NCBI GenBank assembly: GCA_036023115.1
Contig: JAYKKT010000055.1
Coordinates: 9,510,001 to 9,574,000, forward strand
Length of the DNA: 64,000 bases
Reading direction: 5' to 3'
DNA from: Brasenia schreberi
Lineage: Eukaryota > Streptophyta > Magnoliopsida > Nymphaeales > Cabombaceae
The position numbers and the translations under genes were made by a program. The notes beneath the pieces are model-generated. The model was not told where the DNA came from and ran no database searches. It saw nothing but the letters and a program-made list of their open reading frames with translations. Positions 1 through 9,889 of this stretch are shown here, one piece after another; within the stretch, counting starts at the first letter, position 1; every line of letters begins with the position of its first letter.

Positions 1-834
1 CTCCATGAAAAATATGTCTCCAAACACAAGTTATTGACCTAATAAAAAGGATCATGGCTTCAGATGGCATTGACTCCTGAAATTGCATTCTACTTTTCCG
101 AATCCCATAGCCTGACGTAATTTTCAAGGGAAAGCCTCATACATGTCCAATTGTCTACTCTTTTTTTCTTATAGAATTAAATTCAAAACTAACCTACCTG
201 AATTGTTTGCTTTTTTTCTCAGTTTCTTTTGAATGCAGAAATTCTGATTTTGCAACCAGTCCATGCAAAATTGTTAAAATCTTGACTGAACAGAAGGTGA
301 TATAGATATTTTCAAAATGGCCAAGGCTAGTATCAAAGATGAGGATGAGAGCAGTGTTGTATGTATCACTAAGTATTGTACAATACAGTGTATAGATATG
401 AAACTTGATACAATACATGCACTGTCTAGTAGTATCTCTCTGTATTGTACTGTATCATACGATACAATATGATTCAAAGGTGTATCTATATCGCATGTAT
501 AGGATGATACTTACAACTGTGCAGTGACAGATATTGTCAGTACACCTTTCTAAAAAAAGAATGTTTTTTAAAGTCAAAATATATGTATATATCTCCATGC
601 ATAGTCAAATGTGACAGTGCAGTGACGTTTGATAGTGACTGTGCAGTATAGTCACTTTTCTGCAATCATACATGGTGCAGTGTATGATCATTGCAATGCA
701 TAGCTAATAAAAATACAATATTTCAATATATCTTTTCAAATTTTAGTTTTTCTTTTGAAAGAAATACGTTTTGCCTGTATCATATCGCTCAAGGAAATCA
801 ATTCGGACTTCGTATCGATGCTTATCACACAAGT
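1..834. other. AT-rich intergenic stretch with GTATC/GATAC-rich repeat
   Basis: No coding region is supported. From about 340 to 530 and again at 770-830 the DNA is dense in GTATC, GATAC and TGTACAATACA-like palindromic words. A similar patch lies at about 33510-33740. Between 520 and 700 the word GTGCAGTGA and close variants recur. The stretch ends where the 3' tail of the first LINE begins. Confidence 0.5.
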
Positions 835-2162
835 AACAACAACCAAAGCTTTTCCTACACTAGGTAGGGTTGGCTACATGAATTCTTTGATGCGATAATG
901 CTCAATCTTGTGCCACATCAGTAGTTATCTTTAAAAAAGTCATATCATATTTAATAGCTTCCTCAAACACTTCTGCAGTCATTTCTTCACTCTTTTATTC
1001 ACAGTCTAGTTTCTTACACATTCTTACTAAAGCTTCACTTAGTCGCCTCTTAACATGTATAAACCATCTTAAACATATTTTTCTTATCTTATCTTCTATC
1101 AATGCCCAACTTTTTTTTTAATAACCTTATTATGATTGTGGTCTTTTCTTGTATGACCAAACATTTACCTCAATGTTTCTGTTTTCCACAAGCATTTTTT
1201 GCACGTATTGATGATTGTTTCACAAACATCCAGCACCATGTAACATTGCTAGTCTAAGTGCTACTTTATAATATTTACCTTTTAACTTTAGTGTTTCCTT
1301 TTATCACATAAAACATCTAAGGTACCTTTCCATTTTAGCAAACTTGAGTTGATTATATATATGTATATATGTATATATATATATAACATCTTAATTAAAT
1401 TTTCCACCAGTTTGAAAACCTAACCCTAAGTACTTTGTCCTTAAGGGATGCAAAGTGCACAAATTTTAACCTTCAACAAAATTACCAAACTTACACCCTA
1501 TATTTTGTCTTCATTCTATTTAGTCAAAAGCCGATGTTTCTCTCCATAATTCAAGTTTTCTTTTGACTTCTTTCTTTGACCAATCCACTAATACAATGTC
1601 ATATGCAAATAGCATATATCAAGGTACTTTATCTTTAATGTGCTTCGTTAACTCATCTATGACCAAAGTGAATAAGTACGGACTTAGTGTTGACTCTTGA
1701 TATAATACAATATTAACTTTAAAGAGATCAATAATCCTTTTATGAATCCTAAAATACCCTTTACAAGTTTGATGTACATCAAAGAATACCTTTCTTCTCC
1801 AAAACTCTCCAACAATTATCTTTTGGTACCCTATTATCGGCCTTTCTAAATGAATGAATACCATTTTTATGTTTTTTTCTTGGCTCTGTAGTGTTTCATT
1901 AAATGGCTCAATGAATAAATAGCCTTAATAGTAGATCTCCGTAGCATGAACCCGAATTGGTTTCTATTATACTAGACACTTATCTCAACCTTCTTTTATT
2001 AACTCTTCTCCCTAATTTCACCATGTGACTAATTAAGTTTATGTCGCAATAATTTGCACAATTTTGAATATCTATTTTCTTCTTTTTAAATACGTGTCAT
2101 TGTACTCTTTCTCCGTTCTTCAGGCATACTGTTGTTCATCCAAATGACATTAAATCTTGTAA
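835..2162 (-). mobile_element. RTE LINE copy 1, 3' part (decayed, outer element of a nest)
   Basis: This is the 3' part of an RTE-clade non-LTR retrotransposon on the minus strand. Its 3' tail (AAC/CAA repeats on the plus strand) is at 835-845. Going leftward on the minus strand it aligns throughout with the intact-looking copies at 41497-44396 and 44655-47920. The reverse-transcriptase segment around 1619-1864 still reads [26 protein letters not shown], the conserved block just before the catalytic aspartates. Stops and frameshifts are everywhere, so it is dead. It does not end at 2162. It is interrupted by another LINE and resumes at 3907. Confidence 0.85.
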
Positions 2163-2178
2163 GTTAACTAATACCTAA
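2163..2178. repeat. Target-site duplication, left copy (LINE 2 in LINE 1)
   Basis: AAGTTAACTAATACCT here and AAGCCTAATTGATACCT at 3890-3906 both align with the same stretch of the RTE consensus seen in the other copies. They are therefore the diverged duplicated target made when copy 2 entered copy 1. Confidence 0.6.
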
Positions 2179-3889
2179 CAACAGCAACAACTAAGCCTTT
2201 TCCCATACTAGATGGGATTAGTTATATAAATTCTTTATTTCCATAGAGCTCGATCATTTATCATACTAAGAGTTAACTCAACATAAACTAGATCATTTTT
2301 TATTGTTTCCTTCCAACTTTATGTTCCCCTCTTCTTCTTTTAACATTTTTACCATCTAGTTTCTCTCACATTCTTACCAAAACTTCCTTTGGTCATCTTT
2401 CTATGCGTCCAAACCATATTAAATAATTTTATCTCATTTTATTATTATTAGTATTACTATCAATTTGTTTTAAATAACCTCATTATGTATACAATCTTTC
2501 CTTGTGTGACTACTCATCCATCTCAGCATCTTTATTTCTGTCATGAACATCTTTTGTACATGTTGATGATTAACTGTCTAACACTCAGCATCATATAACA
2601 TAGTGTCATAGAAGGTCTAATTGCTGCTCTATAATATTTATCTTTTAACTTTAATGAAATTTTATTGTTACATAGAGTACCTTATGCATCTCTCTGTTTT
2701 AACCAACCTTCATTAATTCTATGTGTAACATCAATTTTTCTATCGCTCTAAAAAACAAAACTTAAGTATTTAAAACTTTCCTTATGAGAGATGCAATACA
2801 TGTCAATCTTAATTTGTGTCACCTAAAGTAACCAAATGATCAAACTTGTATTCCACTCTTTATTCTACTAAGTAAGAAGCTTTTACATTATAATGTTGCT
2901 CTCCATAGTTTCAATTTCCTATTAACGTTTTCCTTACACTCATCCACTAACACCATGTGATCCGCAAATAATATACACCAAAGTACATCATTTGGAATAT
3001 GTTTTGTTAACTCATCAATAACCAATATAAATAAATATGGACTTAAAGTTGATCCTTGTTGTAATCTAATATTAACTTCAAAAAAAATTGTCATTCCTTT
3101 GTGACTCCTCACACATGTATGTACACCATGATATATATCCCTTATAAGATTGATGTATGTCAAAGGGACACCGCTCTTTTCTATAGTTCTCTAAATAATA
3201 TCTCTTAGTACCATATTGTAAGATTTTTTTGAATCAATATAATACCATGATGCGACGGTTCTTCTTTTTTGCTCTAAAATATTCCACAAAATGTCTCAAT
3301 AGGTAAATAGCCTCAATAGTAGATCTCCCGGACATAAATCCAAATTTGTTCTCTATTGTACTCGATACTTTTTGCAATTTATGTTTAATAATTCTTTTTC
3401 ATAATTTCATAATATGACTTATCAACTTGATATCCCAATAATTCACACAATTTTGAATGTTTCTCTTGTTCTTGTATATGAGAATAACTATACTCTTTCT
3501 TCATTTCTCAAGCATCTTTTGGTTTTTTCATGTTTCATTAAACAATCTTATAAGCAAGTGATTCATATCTCCTAGGATTTTCCATACTTCTATTAGAATA
3601 TTGTCTGGTCTTATAGATTTATCAGCATTCATATGTTTAAGAACATTTTTAACTTCATTCCTTTGAATTCATCGATAAAAATTGTGGTTTATATACTCTC
3701 TTTAGATTCAATTAGCTCTCATTAAGCTAATACTAACACCTATATTTTTGTCAAAAAGCTTACAAAATTAATTTTTTTATCAGTTTTTTATATTATCACT
3801 TGTCACTAAAATCTTTTCATCCTCATCTTTGATATATCTAGTAGAGGTAAGATCTTTAGTTTTTTTATCTCTAGCCTTAGTTACATAAA
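2179..3889 (-). mobile_element. RTE LINE copy 2, 5'-truncated, nested inside copy 1
   Basis: Minus-strand RTE-clade LINE. The 3' tail (AACAACAGCAACAAC on the plus strand) starts at 2179. It covers the C-terminal region (reverse complement of the [13 protein letters not shown] block and [16 protein letters not shown] block of other copies), then reverse transcriptase, and stops in the region between endonuclease and RT. The best-preserved frame (2888-3163) reads [13 protein letters not shown] and then FADHMVL. The second catalytic aspartate of the FADD motif is therefore His. Many stops are present. The 5' truncation is typical of target-primed reverse transcription. Confidence 0.85.
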
Positions 3890-3906
3890 AAGCCTAATTG
3901 ATACCT
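3890..3906. repeat. Target-site duplication, right copy (LINE 2 in LINE 1)
   Basis: AAGCCTAATTGATACCT is the partner of 2163-2178. After it, the interrupted LINE 1 sequence continues in register. Confidence 0.6.
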
Positions 3907-4022
3907 ACTCTCTCAAAACTTTCCATACTTTAATGAAAATATCGTTCAATCCCATAGACTTGTCAAATTTCATAAGTTTAAGAGCCTTTTCATTTCATTC
4001 ATATGAAATTATAATTTACGTA
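3907..4022 (-). mobile_element. RTE LINE copy 1, resumed 5' part
   Basis: About 115 bases on the minus strand continue the RTE alignment exactly where copy 1 was broken at 2162. They correspond to the segment just upstream of RT that reads [25 protein letters not shown] in the better copies. The alignment fades at about 4022, where a copia LTR begins. Confidence 0.7.
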
Positions 4023-4027
4023 TGCTT

Positions 4028-4387
4028 TGCTAAAAGATGGAACCATGGCCCTTTGACCCTGGTGGGTGATCACAGGGGTCAGCCACAAGAGCCAGCCCCA
4101 ATGGCCAATTGGGTAGCCACAATGGCTACTAGCCATTGGGGGATGGCTAGACCCTTTTCCAAGCTCTCTCTTACTATCTCCTCACTTCTTTCTCTTCTAT
4201 AAATTCTCTTATGTATATTCTCTCAATAAGCCTTTTGTGGCTATTGAATAATATTAATCTTTATTGTGATTTATGTGCCATCTTTGCACTTATGCAATTG
4301 TAGTATTTTCTAAGGCCTTGTGATTGACTATTATGGTGATTGTTCATCGATCTTCCACTGTTATATTGAAGCACTGACTTCATTACA
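4028..4387 (+). mobile_element. Ty1/copia 5' LTR (about 360 bp)
   Basis: The right edge is fixed by the adjacent primer-binding site: the LTR ends ...TTACA at 4387. A TATA box (TATAAAT, 4198-4204) sits about 190 bases before the end, as expected for a short copia LTR, with a pyrimidine-rich run just upstream. The left edge is uncertain; the first TG after the end of the LINE homology is at 4023 or 4028. No partner LTR was found in the window. Confidence 0.6.
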
Positions 4388-4399
4388 TGGTATCAAAGT
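4388..4399 (+). promoter_or_regulatory. Copia primer-binding site (initiator tRNA-Met)
   Basis: TGGTATCAAAGT directly follows the LTR end. It matches the usual copia PBS (TGGTATCAGAGC) except at two positions. It marks the start of minus-strand DNA synthesis and the plus orientation of this element. Confidence 0.7.
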
Positions 4400-4499
4400 C
4401 ATTTTTTATCATGAAAACATTGTTTGTTGTCTCAAGAAGCGTGTTGATAGTGTTCTTAGCCTTATTGTAAGTTTATCTCTTTATATTTATTTTCTCCTT

Positions 4500-5640
4500 G
4501 AACATGAATGAAAAAAGAGGGTTTAACTTTTGATTAACACTCTCGAACTACAAAACATAGGCCCAATCTATGAAAAAGTATCTATATTTTAAAAATTATG
4601 GGGCTATTTTAGTGATTCAAAAGTAGAACCTTTCATTAATGATATACTTGAGTAAAAAGAAGAATATAAAAGAGGTCATAGAACAGTCCTATGTGTACTC
4701 ATGAACAATGTGAATGAGCACACTAGAGATACCTTGACTGATTTCACTATCGCTACAGAAGTATGAAAATATTTTAAAAAATCCCATATTCAAAGCAATG
4801 TTATGTATAAAATGACATTACGTGACAAGTTATCATCACTAAGACAAGGAGATAAAGGGATAAACGAGTTTTGTGTGAATATTTCAATATATGGAATCAA
4901 CTTTATGGATATAAAAAGAAATGTACTCATTGTTTTAGTAAGAGACAATGTGAAGAAAACGAAGATTTTGTATACTAATTTCTAAGAAGACTTTGAAAAG
5001 AATTTAAAGGAATAAGATCATCCTTTCACTTACTTTTGCAATGTGAGTCAGCCCCAACCATGCATAGAAGCCTTTTCCCACTAAAGAAAAGGTTCTTGTT
5101 GATCTTCAAATGACGAAAACAAGATTAAATAAAGCTAAACTTTAAAAAGACACCGCCTTAACTGCATCTAGACCCGGAGCAAATATTAAAATCTCCTCAC
5201 TTCAAAAGCAAAGGGTCAAACGAGGATAGAAGAGAGGTTGTGTGCCACTTTTGTAGAGACCTATTATATAAGGCCAAATTGTCTAAAACTAAAAAAGAAA
5301 GTGCCATAGTAAAAGAACAAACCTCTTCCTCCATTCTTGCCCTTCAAGAAAAAGTGAAGAAACTTAAGCCCAAATGAAGGAGAAAGCTAAGGTTGATGCG
5401 GTTTGCTCTTCTTCAACAAAAGAAACTCAATGTATGATCTCTTGGTTTCTTGATTCGAGTACCTCCATTCATATGACTTATAATGATTTTTTTTTAAATT
5501 CATATGTTAGAAAGTCACTATCCTGTGTTTATACCGCGGATGAAACAAAATTGAATGTTGATAAAATTGGTGACTTGCAAAACAAAAATTTTGAAATTTC
5601 CAAAATCAGTGTTGTTCCAAAACTAGGTCATCATCTAATC
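4500..5640 (+). pseudogene. Ty1/copia gag and protease remnant (copia 1)
   Basis: Plus-strand remains of gag-pol behind the LTR and PBS. Gag is visible in broken frames: YKMTLRDKLSSLRQGDKGINEFC at 4803-4870 and SFHLL..P.TMHRSLFP near 5030-5090. A zinc knuckle around 5240-5290 has decayed to VCHFCRDLLYKAKLSK, with its His and last Cys lost. From 5374 the aspartic protease start reads SWFLDSSTSIHMT, where families usually have WxxDSGAxxHMT; the glycine next to the catalytic Asp is Ser. The copia sequence gives way at about 5640 to a PMD repeat; no integrase or RT follows. Confidence 0.75.
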
Positions 5641-7850
5641 AACTTCATATTAACTAGTTACACTATGTTTATGAACAAAAGCATCATTTTTGGATAGAAT
5701 GGATACCTACGACCTCATTATGTTATTTTGTTTACCCATCCACTTTGATATTTTTGGTCGGATTTATGGCGGGGAAGAACTAAGCCCAAGTCTTTGCATA
5801 ATCATTTTCTAATTTTTTTGAGATGATGTTTCAACAATTTTAGATGTTTGGGTGATCACCGGCTTGGCTATGCGTAGTGTTGACCCAATTCTCATATTGG
5901 CCAGGATTTTGATATTCTCAAACTTTTTTATATCTCTTGGGACAACTCCATCTACAGGTATTCAGGTACTAGTTCTGCATCATATGAGGAATATCATGCT
6001 TTCTTGTTGTTGCAGTATTGTCATTTCATCATGTGTTTGCAATACCAAAGTCATTGATGAATACTCAAGATATATTTTTGTCATCATATCTAGTACGAAG
6101 TTATCACATGGCTCTCTTTGTTTGACTGTGGGGTATCATTTAACTTATTTCACTTTTGAGGTGCTCTAGTTTGGCAATTCAACAAATTTGGTGGGAGGAT
6201 TGTTATTGTTTTTACAGGTCTGGTCACTTGTATTTTCCGAAATTTGGATTTTCCTACCCCCTCACAACTAGTTGTATCAAATTCATTAGGGACAACTTTA
6301 AGCAAAACTCCACCTATCTCTTTATTTTCAGAAGAGATTGTAGTTTGGCTTAGGTCTACTAGTACTCATAAAATAACTTTTCTTTCTTTGTATTTTGGAC
6401 CATCTGGCTCATCCTCTACCATATTGTTTGTCAAAGATTTTATGCATATAGGGGTATCAAAAAACATCTTTCGATGACTTCTATTGTGTGGAGCATATCA
6501 GTCTTCAAGGTTCAACCAAATAATTATTGAACGTTACTACCCCATTGTCTTGCTCGATAATTGATATTTTGATAAGGTCTGTTTGGTATCAAAAAACATC
6601 TTTAGATGACTTCTATTGTGTGGAGCATATCAGTCAATGACTTTTCTTTTTGATTCCCTGACTCATATACTTGCTTTGAGAAAGATCATGATTTTGTGGC
6701 TTGATGGACCAATCACCATGAAGGTATGATCTTGTTGGATGATTATCGGTCAAGGCTCATTGACTATGGCATAGAGTTCTATACCAATAATAACTACAGA
6801 TCTTGTAGTATTTGTCACAAACAATTGTGCCAATATTCTCTGGTTGCTTCAATTGGTCAACCCGAGTCTTTGGTTTCTACCCCTTCTTGGAAAAGGATTT
6901 TGGACTCAAGCACCTCTATTAGGGCTATGAGATGTAAAATGAGAGTCAAGACAAATAATAAGTCCCTTCCCTCAATCCAATTTATGTAGAGGATCTAACT
7001 AAGAGTGATACCATCCATGTTCCGAAATATGTCAATAGTGAGCTATATCCTTCACATGATACGCCTTCCAGTCAAGCCTCACAATTTTGTGATCATGAGA
7101 CGGCTATCTTCAACCTGCCTCCTATGTTTGAGGGTTCTCTCTTGTTTGTATGTTAAGATGTCTTAATGTCTATGAAGTGTCATCTTCATAAGAGGCTCCC
7201 TTTTTATGCATCAACCGTAGAGGCAACATTTTGTGGCTTATAATTGTTGTCCAACCTTTGGGACCACCCCTTTCCTATAAATTGACAAGTCAAACTAGAG
7301 AGAATTTTTTTGTATTTGCGTTGAGGTTTATGAAGAGCTTGAGCCAGATCACATCTGAAAGTCATTTACATAGGTCTAACTTGCTTCTGTCGCTAACCAT
7401 CAAGAGCATATCCATTCTCTTTCTCACCAAGCAATTATCATTGCTGAAGCCCACCTTGAGGTTTCTATGACATTAAAGGAGGTTTCTTCATATGCAAGAG
7501 ATTTAGAGAATGCAAGGACAATGATCCAAACCAATATCAAAGTCTTCAAGGAACAACTTGACATGTCCTTTCATAATCATCACTGTGAGCTCATTGTCGT
7601 TGTTTGATCTTGATAATTTGACATCCCAAGAATCAACCACTAGTAAGGCATATGTCATATTGTCTTGAGAATTTGCTTGTGAGGAGGAGTTACAAGTCGT
7701 GTTGACTAGATAACAAGATCTTCAAAAGGATGCTAAGCTTAGTACCATCAATATCAATGACGTCAAGGAACATTTAGTGTGGCTCAAAAGGATCTTCCAA
7801 GGGATGTTAGGGAAAAAATAAGCAAGATAGAGGGTTAGAACTTTAAACTT
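5640..7850 (+). pseudogene. Plant mobile domain (PMD) protein remnant, copy A
   Basis: Decayed coding region of a PMD protein (plant mobile domain, found in MAIL1-like proteins and in many plant transposons). It aligns with the minus-strand copy B (12160 to about 10740) over more than 1 kb. The diagnostic block in both is 'SPTILDVWVxTGLP'-like, here at 5830-5880 as STILDVWVITGLA. Later segments at 6244-6477 and 6726-6989 match copy B in frame (PPISL..EEIV.WLRSTST; ILDSST). A stretch at 7360-7590 reads as a coiled-coil-like helix (AEAHLEVSMTLKEVSSYARD). Frameshifts and stops are frequent. The transposon type that carried it cannot be told. Confidence 0.6.
6453..6635 (+). repeat. Direct 51-bp duplication inside PMD copy A
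   Basis: The segment 6453-6503 (GGTATCAAAAAACATCTTT...GAGCATATCAGTC) recurs at 6585-6635 with one base difference, 132 bases away. Copy B has the sequence only once, so the duplication arose in copy A. Confidence 0.8.
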
Positions 7851-7979
7851 AACTTTATCATGCATGGATTAATAACTAAATTGAAACTTTTATTCATGTT
7901 TATTTGTAGCATGCATTAGCTGTCTCTACATTTATTGTTCTATCCCCTATTTTTTGTCACTCTGAGGTTTCAGAAAGAT

Positions 7980-9880
7980 AGGCATAATTGCCTTTTGGCT
8001 GTTTGATTGCATCAACTATTTTGATGTTTCATGGTGATCCCATTGATCCTTTGACTGTCGAGTCAAAGATTATGCCAGTCAATATTGATAAAGACGTTAT
8101 TTTGCTTGATGTCTATAAAAAGATAATTGACACCATTCTTCTTCAATACTTTTCTTTGAGTGTTTGCTAATATTTCTCCACCTTTCTACCTTGATCTTCA
8201 TCCTCTTTTTTTCTTCTCACCACTTCTATGGCTATGAATAGCCAAAACAAGGGAAAGCACATAGCTTCTTCAAAGTCGACTCCTTTGTTTGCCTGACAAC
8301 GGTAACCTATGTGTCCTATTTGACAATCAATTCTGATTATTTCCTTATCGACTGATCATCCCTTTTAGTGAAGGCTCAAGAGCTATAGAATAAGTCATTG
8401 CTTTGGATACCTTGCCTATCCATGCAAGTTGGTATTAGTGCGATTGCTTTCCAAGGGAGCTTCATATTTGGTCGGAGCCTTTTGAGGAATATGTTCACAA
8501 TGGCTCAATAGAGTGAATAACAAGTACATAGAAGACTAGTGTCAATGAGTTACTTATTACATTATTGAATACTCTTGGCTCATCTTTCTTGTGTATCTTA
8601 ATCTCCTATTCAACTTCTTAGGATTCTAGTCCCTAGCATCAATTGGTTTGTCGACCTCAAGTTGGGGATAGTTGATCCTACTGTTTTGGACATGCATGCC
8701 ATCACTGACCTTCATGCCTTAGGCTCTCCAAGCTTCAAGTTATCCTCTTATTTAAAGAACTTATCCTAAAAGAGGTTCTTAGAAGCCAATGCTCTCAAAC
8801 ATGAGTGGTATCAATAGACAAGCATGCTAGTTTTCTTCTATCCTTGGCATGTAAATTTATTATTTGTCCAAGCAACATAGTGGTTGCCAAGTAGTATCCT
8901 ATCATTGTTAAACCATTGATCTCTGCCCCATGTTTTGATTTTTTCTCCTTCTTTTTAAGCACTCTCTATTGAAGAATACATAAATTCATTTCACATCCTA
9001 CTAATAGAAAGATATCGATACTGCTTGTGCCATAGTGGTTTTTGCACTATTGGATGCATATATATTGGGTGGAGCTACTAAGACTAGCCTTAAATTGGTG
9101 CTACTAAGACTGGCCTCAAATTGGTTCTTATCATTTGTCTCCACAAATTATTCTACTTAGAATGCTCCAATAATTCCAACCTTTTTCCATTGGGTTATAA
9201 TGAACTTGTGACTCAACACATGTTACATAAATTATTTGTTCCTGACTATACATCATTAATATATTAGTAGTTATTCCTCTGTTCTTGAGATTTACTAAAC
9301 GGAGTTGTGGTGTTGTCTTCATCTTTCAACCGGATGATGACTAAAAGATATCATTTTGAATGTTTGTCTCATCAATTCGGGCATATCTAAGAGATTATTG
9401 ACTCTATTTACCCAAACATAACTTTAGCAAGTGGTGTTGCTACTTCAAACTCAACAATGTCTAAAGTAGTTATTGTCAATCTACAATTGGAGGAGGGATT
9501 TCCCTACAATGGGTTTGCATAGAATTTGGGAGTGACCAATGAATATGAATAGTGGTGGTCAAAAACAATCTTTGTTATTTTTAATAGAAACCTCGAAGAG
9601 TTTGTTAAATTTTTACTAGGTCAATCACAATTAGACCCAAACTCTTTATCATCCATATCAATTAACCTAGCTAAGCCTCATGCAAAACTTTTGTGTCCTA
9701 GAGTTGTCCCATCTTCATTCTTGGTAAAGCACTCTTTGTTTTTTTTCATAATTGGATTGATACCTCACCTCCTCCTACCTTTTAATAGGTTCACATTATG
9801 CATTCCGATGACAAGGACTATATTCCACTGTCCTAGAGATGATTTGGATGGATGAATTTTGTTTCTTCACTTTTTAACCT
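7980..9880 (+). pseudogene. Second plant mobile domain remnant, copy C
   Basis: A separate PMD unit starts downstream of copy A, probably at the ATG near 8230 (MAMNSQNKGKHIAS). At 8665-8720 the frame reads GIVDPTVLDMHAITDLHALG, the PMD core 'SPTVLDMAAITGLxPxG'. At 9320-9400 MMTKRYHFECLSHQFGH resembles the later PMD block (YRPHRVARQFGYDQ), and at 9500-9560 EEGFPYNGFAxNLGVTNEYEWWWSK fits the tryptophan-rich end. Every part has internal stops. It meets copy B tail to tail at about 9880-9890. Confidence 0.5.
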
Positions 9881-9889
9881 CAATTTTCA

